From: Nocardia niwae NBRC 108934 = DSM 45340
Lineage (GTDB): Bacteria > Actinomycetota > Actinomycetes > Mycobacteriales > Mycobacteriaceae
Direction: 5' to 3'
Assembly: GCF_001613465.1 (NCBI RefSeq)
Contig: NZ_BDCK01000044.1
Coordinates: 34,588-98,587, forward strand
DNA length: 64,000 nucleotides
Position numbers and translations under genes: made by a program. Under the pieces are notes generated by a model. It was given only the letters and a program-made list of their open reading frames with translations. It did no database searches and was not told where the DNA came from. Shown here one piece after another: positions 23,841 through 31,993 of the stretch. The first letter of the stretch is position 1. Each line of letters begins with the position of its first letter.

Positions 23841-25451
23841 TCAGTCCGCCTTGTGGTCGGGCCCGCGACCGGCTACGTACTGTGCGGCCCACCGGTAGTC
23901 GGGTTTGCCGCTGGGCGCGCGCACGATGGTGTCCGCGACCCAGATCTGTTTGGGCACCTTGTATCCGGCCAGGAACGTGCGCACGTGCGCGTGCAAGCCT
24001 GCGAACTCGAGCGGCCCGGGACCCGACAGCGACACCACGGCCGCGACCTGATGACCCCAGCGTTCGTGCGGCACGCCGACCACGACGGCGTCGTAGATCG
24101 CGCCGTGCGACTTCACCACGCTTTCGACCTCTTCGACGAACACCTTCTCGCCGCCGGTGTTGATCACCATGTTGCCGCGGCCGATCAGCGTGATCGATCC
24201 GTCGGTCTCGGCGCGGGCCCGGTCGTCGGTGACGACCATGCGCACGCCGTCGACGGTCTTGAACAGCTTCTCCGTCTTTCCGGGATCCTTGTAGTAGCCG
24301 ATCGGCACGTTGCCGGTCTTGGCCAGCCAGCCCTCCGATCCGGGGGCCACAGGGTGGCCGTCGTCGTCCACGACGACCGCGCCGCGACCGGTCTGCACGC
24401 GGGGGCCGCGGGTGGGATCGTCGTCTTTCCCGGCGAAACCGATACCGCCGAAACCGGTCTCGGACGATCCGATCGAATCCGAGACGACCGCCCAGGAGAA
24501 CTGCTCCAGCAGCGCGTTCTTCACCGGTTGTGACAGCAGCGCGGCCCCGGAGGCGATCGCCAGCAAGGACGAGGCGTCCACCGGTTCGCGCTGGTAGGCC
24601 TCGATCAGCGGTCTGGCCATGGCGTCGCCGGTGATCACCATGACCTGGGGGCGCTGTTCGGCGACGGTCCGCCAGACGCGCCCGGGGTCGAAGCGGGACT
24701 CGAAGATCACGGTGTTGCCCGACCACAGCGCGGTGAAGGTGGGCATCATGGCGGCGGCGTGGATCAGCGGTGGCAGCACCAGCCACCGGCTCGGATCGGT
24801 CCGGGCGCCGGTGCGGGACTGCTGGAACTCGTCGGCGACCGGTTCGCCGGTGTAGAAATCGATGCCGCCGCCGAGGACCCGCCACATGTCCTCTTGCCGC
24901 CACATGACGCCTTTCGGCATGCCGGTCGTCCCACCGGTGTACATCATGAACAGGTCGTCGGCGCTGCGTCGGACCGCCGGACGGCCGGTGGGCGCGGCGG
25001 CGAGGGCGGCTTCGTACGACGTCGCCCCCGCGTCGTCCGTGCCGGTGCCCCATTCGTCGGCGACGCAGATCGCGTGCCGCAACGCGGGGGTCCGCGCCCG
25101 GGCTTCCCGTACGGCGTCGGCGTAACAGGAGTGGTGCACGAGCACCTCGAGATCCGCGTTGGCGTACACGTAGGTCAGCTCCGTCACGCCGTACCGGTAG
25201 TTGATGTTGATCGGGACGGCGGCGAGTTTGAAGCACGCGATGAGCGTCTCCATCGTCTCGATGCTGTTGTGCATCTGGAAACCCACGTGCGTTCCCGCTC
25301 CCGCACCGACGCTCGCCAGGTGGTGCGCGAGCCGATTGGCGCGGGCGTCGAGTTCACCGAAGGTCACCCGGCGGCCGGCCTGGATCAGCGCCACCCGCTC
25401 GGGCATGGCGTCCACGGAGTGCTCGAAGAGGTCGGCGAAGTTGTTGGCCAT
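23841..25451 (-). CDS. FadD19-like acyl-CoA synthetase
   Basis: A 536-residue ANL-family ligase. P-loop YTGGTTGMPKG (171-181), SDSIGSSETGFGG, TDDRA and the C-terminal lysine in SGKPDYRWA match FadD19, which activates C27 steroid side-chain acids to CoA thioesters. That is the step after CYP125, so the two enzymes fit in sequence: side-chain oxidation, then CoA activation. A shorter fatty-acid substrate is possible, and no beta-oxidation genes follow in this window. Confidence 0.85.
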   Translation of the reverse strand: MANNFADLFEHSVDAMPERVALIQAGRRVTFGELDARANRLAHHLASVGAGAGTHVGFQMHNSIETMETLIACFKLAAVPININYRYGVTELTYVYANADLEVLVHHSCYADAVREARARTPALRHAICVADEWGTGTDDAGATSYEAALAAAPTGRPAVRRSADDLFMMYTGGTTGMPKGVMWRQEDMWRVLGGGIDFYTGEPVADEFQQSRTGARTDPSRWLVLPPLIHAAAMMPTFTALWSGNTVIFESRFDPGRVWRTVAEQRPQVMVITGDAMARPLIEAYQREPVDASSLLAIASGAALLSQPVKNALLEQFSWAVVSDSIGSSETGFGGIGFAGKDDDPTRGPRVQTGRGAVVVDDDGHPVAPGSEGWLAKTGNVPIGYYKDPGKTEKLFKTVDGVRMVVTDDRARAETDGSITLIGRGNMVINTGGEKVFVEEVESVVKSHGAIYDAVVVGVPHERWGHQVAAVVSLSGPGPLEFAGLHAHVRTFLAGYKVPKQIWVADTIVRAPSGKPDYRWAAQYVAGRGPDHKAD

Positions 25452-25476
25452 GTCGTTCCATCTCTGGGTGGGGCGG

Positions 25477-26736
25477 TCACACGACGGTGAGCGGAAGGGG
25501 TATCCCCCGGTCGGTGAAGGTGAAGGCGGCGCCGGTGCTGAACCGGGTCAGCGCGACCTCCGTCGCCTCCCGGAACGGTTTGTCGCCGAGCGTGACGGCG
25601 GCGCACCACCCGTCCTGGCCCGCCGCGACGACCTCCGCGGAGAAACGCGGGTTCACGCCGCGGGCCAGGGCGTTCAGCGGCTGCAGGTGTTCGGGGTCGA
25701 GCATCGACGGCCACGTTCCGTCGGTGTGCGCGCCGCTCGCGGCCGGGAACGTCACCGTGACCGTGTGGCCGGTGTCCTCGATGTCGATGCCGGTGTAGGG
25801 CAGCGGATTCAGCGCCGGATGCAGCCGCAGCACCGTCGCGAGCGCGGCGGTGTCGTCGCCGAGGCCGAGGCAATTGCGCAGGCGTTCGCTGGTCAGCCCG
25901 GCGATGCCGGCGAACTGTTTGCGCCCGATCTCCAGCGCCGCCGCGGCGTCCGCCCGAGCGCGCACCGCGATCATGAAACCGAGGGTGAGCAGATGATGTT
26001 GCAGGCACACCTCGTCGGCGAGCCGGACCAGCGCGGAGCGGGAGAAGTCCGCGAAGCGCACATCGCTGAGCAGGGGGCCGGAGTAGTCCGGCCGCCCTTC
26101 GTCGTCGCGGTCGATCGAGGCCAGCTCCAGTCCGGCCGCCGCCGACCCGGCGACCAGGCCGGCGTTGCGCGGCACCGGCGGCGGCACGTGAGCGGGATCG
26201 ATGACGACCGTCCACGCGCACACCGGCTTGCGGTCGGCCGGACGGCGCGGTGGGCGGTGGATCGGCCGGACCTGTGCGTGCGGGTTGGTGGCCAGCGCGG
26301 TCGCGTCGAAGGTGGGGTCTTCGATGTCGTGGCACATCGACACGACGAAGTCCTCGCCCATCGGTTCCACGTCGGCCAGCGCACCGCAGTGGTCGAGCCA
26401 GAACTCGCCGCGGTGGTGGTCCTCGACCCGGAATCGGAAGTCCATGAACTGCGGTGGGGCGCCGATGTCGAGTTGCAGGCCTTTGAAGATGGTCTCCACG
26501 CCGTCGCCGGTGAAACCGAGCGCCCGCTGCATGCGCCGGGTGTAGACCGGGCTGGCCACCTGCCACTCCTCGATGGCGATAGCGGTCATGCCCTCGCGGC
26601 CGAACGCGGCGATCGAGTGGGCCATGCCGGAGCGGTCGATGAGGTGCCCGCACAGGAGCAGTTCGGGGACCAGCGCCGCCAGGGTGTCCCGGTCCAGGTC
26701 GGTGAATCGGCTGGGTGATGCGGCCATGTCGGTCAC
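25477..26736 (-). CDS. Unknown 419-aa protein in the sterol operon
   Basis: Not recognised. Soluble, no signal peptide, His/Cys-rich centre: DHHRGEFWLDHCGAL, VVSMCHDIEDPTFDATALATNPHAQVRPIHRPPR, then DEVCLQHHLLTLGF, with possible metal-ligand groupings. It starts with GTG overlapping the NTF2-like gene stop (GTGA); an ATG nine bases later is an alternative. Its fixed place between a NTF2-like protein and a FadD19-like ligase implies a step in the same pathway. The spacing of conserved-looking His/Cys suggests an enzyme rather than a structural protein, but this is inference. Confidence 0.75.
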   Translation of the reverse strand: MTDMAASPSRFTDLDRDTLAALVPELLLCGHLIDRSGMAHSIAAFGREGMTAIAIEEWQVASPVYTRRMQRALGFTGDGVETIFKGLQLDIGAPPQFMDFRFRVEDHHRGEFWLDHCGALADVEPMGEDFVVSMCHDIEDPTFDATALATNPHAQVRPIHRPPRRPADRKPVCAWTVVIDPAHVPPPVPRNAGLVAGSAAAGLELASIDRDDEGRPDYSGPLLSDVRFADFSRSALVRLADEVCLQHHLLTLGFMIAVRARADAAAALEIGRKQFAGIAGLTSERLRNCLGLGDDTAALATVLRLHPALNPLPYTGIDIEDTGHTVTVTFPAASGAHTDGTWPSMLDPEHLQPLNALARGVNPRFSAEVVAAGQDGWCAAVTLGDKPFREATEVALTRFSTGAAFTFTDRGIPLPLTVV

Positions 26737-27284
26737 CACAGCGGGACGGGGGATTCGCCGATGCGATACCAGCCGGGCAGCGGCTGACCGGAGACCGAGC
26801 GCTCGATGCGCTTCTGCATGCCCGGCGTCAGCGCCTGGTTCGTGATCATCTCCAGGAACAGCGCCGAGACGTTGCCGAAGTCGAAGAAGTCGCGCTGCCA
26901 AGACCATTGGAAGTTGCCGGCGTAGCGAAACCAGCTGCCGCCGATGCCCTCTGGCGAGTAGTTGCGCCCGTCCGGACGGGTGGCCTCGCTGACCTGCTTC
27001 CAGAGTCCGATGACGTTGCCGGTGCGGTCGTCGACCACGAACTCCTGGTAGGGGTAGGTCCAGCCCTCCAGTCCGGCCATCTCCTGGCCGAGGGCCAGCT
27101 CGCGGATCTCGTCGCGCCCGACGGCCATGAACTCCTGGGTGGGGCCGTAGTTCCAGCCGTAGGTGGCGTCCTCGGTGTACATCTGCGCGAGCGGCTTCCA
27201 GTCGCCCTTTTCCTCGCAGCGCTGGTTTTCCACGATCCAGCGCTGGATCATCTCGTCGAGCTCGGCGCGATCGAAACCTGGCAT
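26733..27284 (-). CDS. NTF2/SnoaL-like protein
   Basis: A 183-residue protein of the NTF2-like alpha+beta barrel fold, in which ketosteroid isomerases and many small hydratases and cyclases occur. The family pattern is visible in FDRAELDEMIQRWIVENQR, MYTEDATYGWNYGPTQEF and GRDEIRE. The ATG at 27284 overlaps the ferredoxin stop (ATGA), which fixes the start; longer in-frame ORFs are antisense noise. A steroid isomerase-like or binding role is possible from context only. Confidence 0.8.
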   Translation of the reverse strand: MPGFDRAELDEMIQRWIVENQRCEEKGDWKPLAQMYTEDATYGWNYGPTQEFMAVGRDEIRELALGQEMAGLEGWTYPYQEFVVDDRTGNVIGLWKQVSEATRPDGRNYSPEGIGGSWFRYAGNFQWSWQRDFFDFGNVSALFLEMITNQALTPGMQKRIERSVSGQPLPGWYRIGESPVPLW

Positions 27285-27511
27285 CAGTCGGTACCTTTCG
27301 GGGAGGAGTCGGTCGCGCCTTCGTCGGCGATCGACAGGGCTTGGGTGGGGCAGTAACGGATCGCGTCCGCCACGGCGGGCCTCGCGCCTGCGTCCGGCCC
27401 GGCGTCGAGGATCTCGACCAGGCCGCGTTCGGGCACCCGGAACACCTCCGGCGCCTCGGCCTGACAGACCGCGTGGCCCTGGCACAGCTCCAAGTCGGCC
27501 CGGATTCTCAT
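27284..27511 (-). CDS. 3Fe-4S ferredoxin for P450s
   Basis: A 75-residue ferredoxin. Cluster ligands are Cys10 and Cys16 in CQGHAVC and Cys54 in CPTQAL; the His in the second-Cys position is the mark of [3Fe-4S] P450-type ferredoxins (compare Rv0763c). It probably carries electrons to CYP123, CYP125 and perhaps CYP51. It lies 61 bp after CYP123 and is translationally coupled to the NTF2-like gene. No ferredoxin reductase is in the window. Confidence 0.9.
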   Translation of the reverse strand: MRIRADLELCQGHAVCQAEAPEVFRVPERGLVEILDAGPDAGARPAVADAIRYCPTQALSIADEGATDSSPKGTD

Positions 27512-27572
27512 GACCGGCTCCGCGCGGTCCCGCGCGGCGGCCCGGCCATGCGGATTCGTCCGGATCGGCGGC

Positions 27573-28775
27573 TCATCGGGTCTCCACGATGATGGGCAGG
27601 TGGGCGAAACCGCGCACGTTGGACGAATGCACGCGTTGGAAACCGTCGGGCACGATGTCGAAAGTCGCTACGCGAGAAACGAATTCCTGCAACGCGATGG
27701 TCGCTTCCAGTCGAGCCAGGTGCGCGCCGAGGCAGAAATGCACGCCCGCGCCGAAACTCGCCGAACCCGACTTGTCGGCGCGATCGATCCGGAAACTGTC
27801 ACCGTCGTCGAACACATCCGGATCACGGTTGGCCGAACCGATCAGCAACAGCACCTTCGACCCCGCCGGGATCGTGCCGCCGTGATAGTCCAGGTCCTCC
27901 GCCGCGGTGCGCGCGACCATCTGGCTGGAGGTGTCGTAACGCAATGTCTCTTCCACCCAGTCGGAGACCAGATCCGGATCCGCGGCGACCTTCGCGTACT
28001 CCCCCGGATTGCGCGCCCCCCAATACAAGGCGTTACCGAGCAATTTCGTGGTGGTCTCGTTCCCCGCCACCACCATCAGGAACAAGAACCCGATGATCTC
28101 CTCATCCGACAAGCGGTCGCCCTCGATCTCCGCGTCCAGCAGAGCCGAAGTCAGATCCTCGCGCCGCGCGCGCCGACGCTCGGCCACCATCTCGGCGTAG
28201 TAGACCAGCAGCTTCATCGACGCCTCCGCCGCGGCCACCGGCACATCCAGCACGCCGTCCTCCCGGTGCACCACCAGATCGGCCAACCGGCGGATCTCCG
28301 CCCGATCCGCTGCGGGCACCCCCATCAGCTCCGAGATCACGTCCATCGGCAATTTGCCCGCGACCTCATCGATCCAGTCGAAACGACCACCGGCCACCGC
28401 GGGCTCCAGATACGACAGCGTCAGCTCGCGGATCCGGTCCTCCATCTCCGCCACCCGCTTCGGGGTGAATCCCTTGAACACCAATCGCCGCATCCGCATA
28501 TGCCGGGGATCGTCCATCGCCAGAAACGACATCACCCGATGCGCGTGCGGACCCCACGCCGCAGGATCCAGCGACACCCCGTTCGCACTCGACAACCGCA
28601 CGCTGTCACGGAACGCCCCGACGACATCCACATGCCGCGACAACGCCCAGAACCCAAGGTCCGGGTTGTGGTACAGCGGCGCCTCCTCCCGCAGCCGCCG
28701 ATACGTCGGATAGGGATCCTCGTGAAACCCGTAGTCATACGGATCGAACACCAGCGGCTCCACCGCAGCGGTCAT
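27573..28775 (-). CDS. CYP123-like cytochrome P450
   Basis: A 400-residue P450 resembling CYP123 of M. tuberculosis (DPYDYGFHEDPYPTYRRLREEAP, VMSFLAMDDPRHMRMRRLV, KLPMDVISELMGVP), with I helix VVAGNETTTK and haem loop FGAGVHFCLGAHLA. The physiological substrate of this group is unknown. First gene of the seven-gene minus-strand run. The ATG gives a normal P450 N-terminus. The 16-bp module operator lies 75-90 bp upstream. Confidence 0.88.
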   Translation of the reverse strand: MTAAVEPLVFDPYDYGFHEDPYPTYRRLREEAPLYHNPDLGFWALSRHVDVVGAFRDSVRLSSANGVSLDPAAWGPHAHRVMSFLAMDDPRHMRMRRLVFKGFTPKRVAEMEDRIRELTLSYLEPAVAGGRFDWIDEVAGKLPMDVISELMGVPAADRAEIRRLADLVVHREDGVLDVPVAAAEASMKLLVYYAEMVAERRRARREDLTSALLDAEIEGDRLSDEEIIGFLFLMVVAGNETTTKLLGNALYWGARNPGEYAKVAADPDLVSDWVEETLRYDTSSQMVARTAAEDLDYHGGTIPAGSKVLLLIGSANRDPDVFDDGDSFRIDRADKSGSASFGAGVHFCLGAHLARLEATIALQEFVSRVATFDIVPDGFQRVHSSNVRGFAHLPIIVETR

Positions 28776-28849
28776 CGCCCACACTCCGAAACCGAGAACA
28801 CGTTCTCCACCGCGAGCAGCTGGGCCGCCCATCCGAGAGACACATAGCT

Positions 28850-28865
28850 GGACATGTGTCTGGAC
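28850..28865 (+). promoter_or_regulatory. Module operator, copy B (before CYP123)
   Basis: GGACATGTGTCTGGAC on the plus strand, differing from copy A at a single base. It lies 75 bp upstream of the CYP123 start. Confidence 0.75.
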
Positions 28866-28960
28866 GGTACCACTGACGCATTTACAGGACAATCCCGGAC
28901 GAGAGATCTCTTCGGATTCGGCATCCACTACTCGCAGCCGGCCTCGCCGAGTCAGGAAAT

Positions 28961-28974
28961 AAGAACGCGTTCTT
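28961..28974. promoter_or_regulatory. Perfect 14-bp palindrome, KstR-like core
   Basis: AAGAACGCGTTCTT is fully symmetric and contains AACnnGTT, the core of the KstR box; the outermost bases (A/T instead of T/A) do not match that box. It lies about midway between CYP123 and the TetR gene. It may be a KstR-type site or belong to another TetR regulator. Confidence 0.45.
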
Positions 28975-29134
28975 GAGCACACTCGCCGTGAAGCCAGAAC
29001 AAGGACCGTTCACGACGGCGAATACGTGCGCCCGGGGCCGAGCTGGGCGTGACCCGAGCCGGTGCGGCGCGCGGCGGCCGGACACACACAGCGATTTGCG
29101 CAGCGTGGAAGTTGCTCGAACAGAACCAGAACAC

Positions 29135-29152
29135 TAATCTAGACACATGTCC
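29135..29152 (+). promoter_or_regulatory. Leaderless TetR promoter with operator copy C
   Basis: The -10 element TAATCT (29135-29140) is followed six bases later by the ATG (29147), the spacing of a leaderless transcript. The 16-bp operator (29137-29152, minus-strand motif with two mismatches) covers both, ideal for autorepression. Confidence 0.7.
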
Positions 29153-29725
29153 GAAAGCAATTCCAGAACCGTCGAAGCCACGCGGCGGCGCTTGTCCGGA
29201 AAACAAGCCGACACCGTCGAGAAGCTCACCAGATCGGCGCTGGAAGTGCTTTCCCGGGAGGGGTTCGCGGGCATGACCATCCGAATGGTCGCCGCCAACG
29301 CCAAAGTCGGCACCGCCACCGCATACACCTATTTCTCCTCCAAGGAACACTTGGTCGCGGAGATCTTCTGGCGCCGGCTGCGTGCCACGCCTTCACCCGT
29401 CAGCGACGATCCGGACGCCACCGTGCGCGTGATCGCCGAACTGCGCAGCATCGCGCTGCTCGTCGCCGACGAACCGGAATTGTCCGGCGCGGTCACCAGC
29501 GCACTGCTCGGCCGCGACCCGGATGTCGAACATCTGCGGGCGCGCATCGGTCTGGAAATTCGCGACCGGCTCGCGCACGCGCTGTCCGGAAGTCCCGACG
29601 CGGACATTCTGAAATCGCTCGAATTGCTCTACGCGGGCGCGTTGGTCCACGCCGGGATGGGCTATGAATCGTATTCGGACATCGCGGACCGCATCGAGCG
29701 GTCCGCGTTGCTCATCCTGCAGTGA
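29147..29725 (+). CDS. TetR regulator of the CYP51/CYP123 module
   Basis: A 192-residue TetR-family repressor. The helix-turn-helix spans about residues 25-70 (ALEVLSREGFAGMTIRMVA, then VGTATAYTYFSSKEHLV). It holds the position of Rv0767c beside CYP123 in M. tuberculosis. The start is set by the leaderless promoter, with an operator copy overlapping the ATG. The same 16-bp motif stands before CYP51, CYP123 and the SDR gene, so this protein is the best candidate to control them, with a sterol-derived ligand inferred. Convergent with the SDR gene, 22 bp apart. Confidence 0.87.
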   Translation: MSESNSRTVEATRRRLSGKQADTVEKLTRSALEVLSREGFAGMTIRMVAANAKVGTATAYTYFSSKEHLVAEIFWRRLRATPSPVSDDPDATVRVIAELRSIALLVADEPELSGAVTSALLGRDPDVEHLRARIGLEIRDRLAHALSGSPDADILKSLELLYAGALVHAGMGYESYSDIADRIERSALLILQ

Positions 29726-29747
29726 CGTGGTGCGTTCGGCGGCGGCG

Positions 29748-30614
29748 TCACTGCCCGGCCAGACCCAGTTTCAGCGACGCCCCGCCGTCGACGAACATCT
29801 GCAAGCCGGTCACGTAGCGCGACTCGTCGGAAGCCAGGAACGTGATCGCGTGCGAGATGTCCGAGGATTCTACGAAGGGAATCGGCATGGCCTGCATGAA
29901 CGGAAAGGTGACCTCGGCGTCGGCACGCGTCGGGTTCTGCAGGTCGGGCCGGAAGATCTGATACATGCCCGGGTTGTGCAGCATGTCGGTGTCGACATTG
30001 GTCGGGTGCACCGCGTTGATGCGGATCGAACTCGGCCCCAGCGTCAAGGCCAACGTCTGCGTATAGGAACGGATCATCTTCTTCGACAGGCCGTACCCGT
30101 CGCCACCGGGGCCTTGCAGCGCCTGCTGGCCGTTGAACCCGGTCTGCGGCACCAAACCCGCCACCGAACCGGTCACGACGATCGAGGCACCCGCGCCCAG
30201 ATGCGGCAGCGCGGCGTGGACGGTGTTCACCACGCCGACGAAGTTGACATCAAAGACGTCGACGAAGCCCTGCAGCGGCACATGATGGCCGAGCGGACAG
30301 ATCCCGGCGTTGGCCACCACCACGTCGAGGCGCCCGAGCTCGGCGACGGCCGCCGTGATCGCCTCGTGCAGCGCAGGACGATCACGCACGTCGACCTTGC
30401 GCGCCACGACGCGGCGGCCGGTCTGCGCGACCAACCTCTCGGTCTCGGCGAGGTCCGCTTCGCCGGCCAGCGCGTAGTCGTTACTGGCGATGTCGGCACA
30501 GATGTCGAAGGCGATGATGTCGGCGCCCTCTTCGGCCAAGGCGACGGCGTGACTGCGGCCCTGCCCCCGTCCCGCACCGGTTACCAGAACGACTTTGCCG
30601 CTGACCCGATCCAT
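29748..30614 (-). CDS. Mycofactocin-type SDR oxidoreductase
   Basis: A 288-residue short-chain dehydrogenase. The cofactor region GAGRGQGRSHAVALAEEGADI and following FDICADI are typical of the mycofactocin-coupled subfamily, whose nicotinamide stays bound and is reoxidised by mycofactocin. NAGICPLGHH, the catalytic Ser region VVTGSVAG and YGLSKK are present. The ATG has GGAGGAA upstream; longer ORF starts lie in the promoter. It may oxidise a sterol or alcohol hydroxyl. The operator copy D sits between its -35 and -10. Confidence 0.85.
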   Translation of the reverse strand: MDRVSGKVVLVTGAGRGQGRSHAVALAEEGADIIAFDICADIASNDYALAGEADLAETERLVAQTGRRVVARKVDVRDRPALHEAITAAVAELGRLDVVVANAGICPLGHHVPLQGFVDVFDVNFVGVVNTVHAALPHLGAGASIVVTGSVAGLVPQTGFNGQQALQGPGGDGYGLSKKMIRSYTQTLALTLGPSSIRINAVHPTNVDTDMLHNPGMYQIFRPDLQNPTRADAEVTFPFMQAMPIPFVESSDISHAITFLASDESRYVTGLQMFVDGGASLKLGLAGQ

Positions 30615-30692
30615 GTTTCCTCCACCGTGCTCGTCGCCGGTTCCCGACACCTCCGCGACGCGCGCCGCCCGCTTCGGTATGGAATAGTAACC

Positions 30693-30708
30693 GGACATCT
30701 GTCTGGAC
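30693..30708 (+). promoter_or_regulatory. Module operator, copy D (SDR / Ddn-like)
   Basis: GGACATCTGTCTGGAC, differing from copy B at one base. For the SDR promoter it lies between TTGTCC (minus, 30710-30705) and TACTAT (minus, 30689-30684). It is also 84 bp before the divergent Ddn-like gene, so it may act on both. Confidence 0.72.
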
Positions 30709-30791
30709 AATACTACGGACAAGGGTATGTATCAATCACGCACCAGCGCGCTCCATCGCGCCGCCGCATCCCGCCGCGCTCGGGGCGTCCT

Positions 30792-31280
30792 ATGACGCCG
30801 AACCGGCCGCGCAACCTCGATTCACCACTGGTCGCGGCGCTCATCAAGTACATGTCCAGAGCCCAGGTGTGGGTCTTCCGCCGGACCGGAGGACGCGTCG
30901 GCGCGCGATGGCGGATCGGCGCGGGCTTCCGCAAGCCGGTGCCGACCCTGCTGCTCGAGCACCGGGGCCGCTCATCGGGCAAGCTGTTCACCGCTCCGCT
31001 GCTATACCTCCTCGACGGCGACGACGTGGTAGTCGTCGCCTCGCAGGGCGGCTTGCCGAATCACCCGCAGTGGTACTTCAACCTCGTGGCACATCCCGCG
31101 ACAAGGGTGCAGATCGGCGCCGAGCAGCGCCGCGTCCGCGCCCAAGTGGCGACGCCGGAGGAGAGAAAACGCCTGTGGCCCATGCTCGTAGCGCTCTACG
31201 CGGACTTCGATACCTACCAATCGTGGACGGAGCGCGAGATACCGGTGCTCATTCTGCGGCCGGACCACGAGGCGCACTGA
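30792..31280 (+). CDS. Ddn-like F420-dependent oxidoreductase
   Basis: A 162-residue protein of the deazaflavin (F420H2)-dependent nitroreductase/quinone reductase family. Recognisable features are the basic helix before TLLLEHRGRSSGKLFTAPLLYL, VVVVASQGGLPNHPQWYFNLVAHP and the C-terminal YQSWTEREIPVLILRP. Such proteins reduce quinones or unsaturated compounds with F420H2, often at the membrane. The start ATG follows a short AT-rich leader. It is divergent from the SDR gene across operator copy D. Confidence 0.85.
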   Translation: MTPNRPRNLDSPLVAALIKYMSRAQVWVFRRTGGRVGARWRIGAGFRKPVPTLLLEHRGRSSGKLFTAPLLYLLDGDDVVVVASQGGLPNHPQWYFNLVAHPATRVQIGAEQRRVRAQVATPEERKRLWPMLVALYADFDTYQSWTEREIPVLILRPDHEAH

Positions 31281-31404
31281 GCCCGCGCCCGGCGCGTCGA
31301 GCGGGGTCCGCACCCGCACTCCCCCATGATGTTCAGCGTTCCCGGCGCGGTGGGCACTGCCCGCCGCCGGAGCAGTGCGACGCAATCGATCGACTCGACA
31401 GAGG

Positions 31405-31800
31405 ATGGGAGAGCGTGTGGCGAAAATGGGTAGGCGGAAACGGTCCAGGCTGATCACCAGCGGAATGCTGCGCGAGAAGCACCGAGCGGACGAGCCCGGC
31501 GCACCGGCGGGACCGGCGCCGGAGCCTGCGAACGAGGTCGAGACGGAGGTCACGCTCGACCTCGACGCGCTCGCCGCGCGGGTGCGCGCGCGGCGGCGGG
31601 AGCGGAAGTGGACCCAGGCGGACGTGGCGGGCAACGGCGGCCCGCCGGCCAAACTGGTCAGCGAGATCGAGCGGTCGCGTAATCCGCAGCCGAGCGAGGA
31701 GGTGCTCGACCGGCTCGACGCGGGACTCGAATGGCCGCCCGGCACCAGCGCGATGATCTTGCGCGCCGAGCCGGCAAGCGAACTCGCCGCGGCGCGCTGA
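31405..31800 (+). CDS. Small HTH (XRE-like) protein
   Basis: A 131-residue protein with a very basic N-terminus (KMGRRKRSRL), an acidic Pro-rich linker and a C-terminal Cro/CI-like helix-turn-helix (LDALAARVRARRRERKWTQADVA, then KLVSEIERSRNPQPS). A DNA-binding regulator is likely; targets are unknown. The start is uncertain: ATG 31405, GTG 31417 and ATG 31426 are all in frame, and GGGAG at 31408-31412 would favour the GTG. It stands alone and ends in a clear hairpin. Confidence 0.7.
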   Translation: MGERVAKMGRRKRSRLITSGMLREKHRADEPGAPAGPAPEPANEVETEVTLDLDALAARVRARRRERKWTQADVAGNGGPPAKLVSEIERSRNPQPSEEVLDRLDAGLEWPPGTSAMILRAEPASELAAAR

Positions 31801-31820
31801 TCGCCCGATCCGAAAATCGG

Positions 31821-31853
31821 CCGGTCGGAGAATTTTTCGATATCTCCGACCGG
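31821..31853 (+). terminator. Hairpin after the HTH gene
   Basis: An 11-bp perfect stem (CCGGTCGGAGA/TCTCCGACCGG) with an 11-base AT-rich loop starts 20 bp after the stop. Confidence 0.6.
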
Positions 31854-31993
31854 TCGAGCCGGAACGCTCATAGGTTGCTGTGGGCGCTGCTAGGCTGCTC
31901 AGCGACCCTAGACGACTGCTCTTGCGCCGCCGGAGTGCGCGGGTCCGGCCGTGCTGGACGCAGGTGTGAACCCGATGAAGGAATGGACGAATC

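Larger units (their letters stand above)
28776..29146. other. Divergent control region, CYP123 and TetR
   Basis: About 370 bp of relatively AT-rich DNA holding operator copies B and C, a 14-bp palindrome (28961-28974) and the TetR promoter. No gene was seen. Confidence 0.6.
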
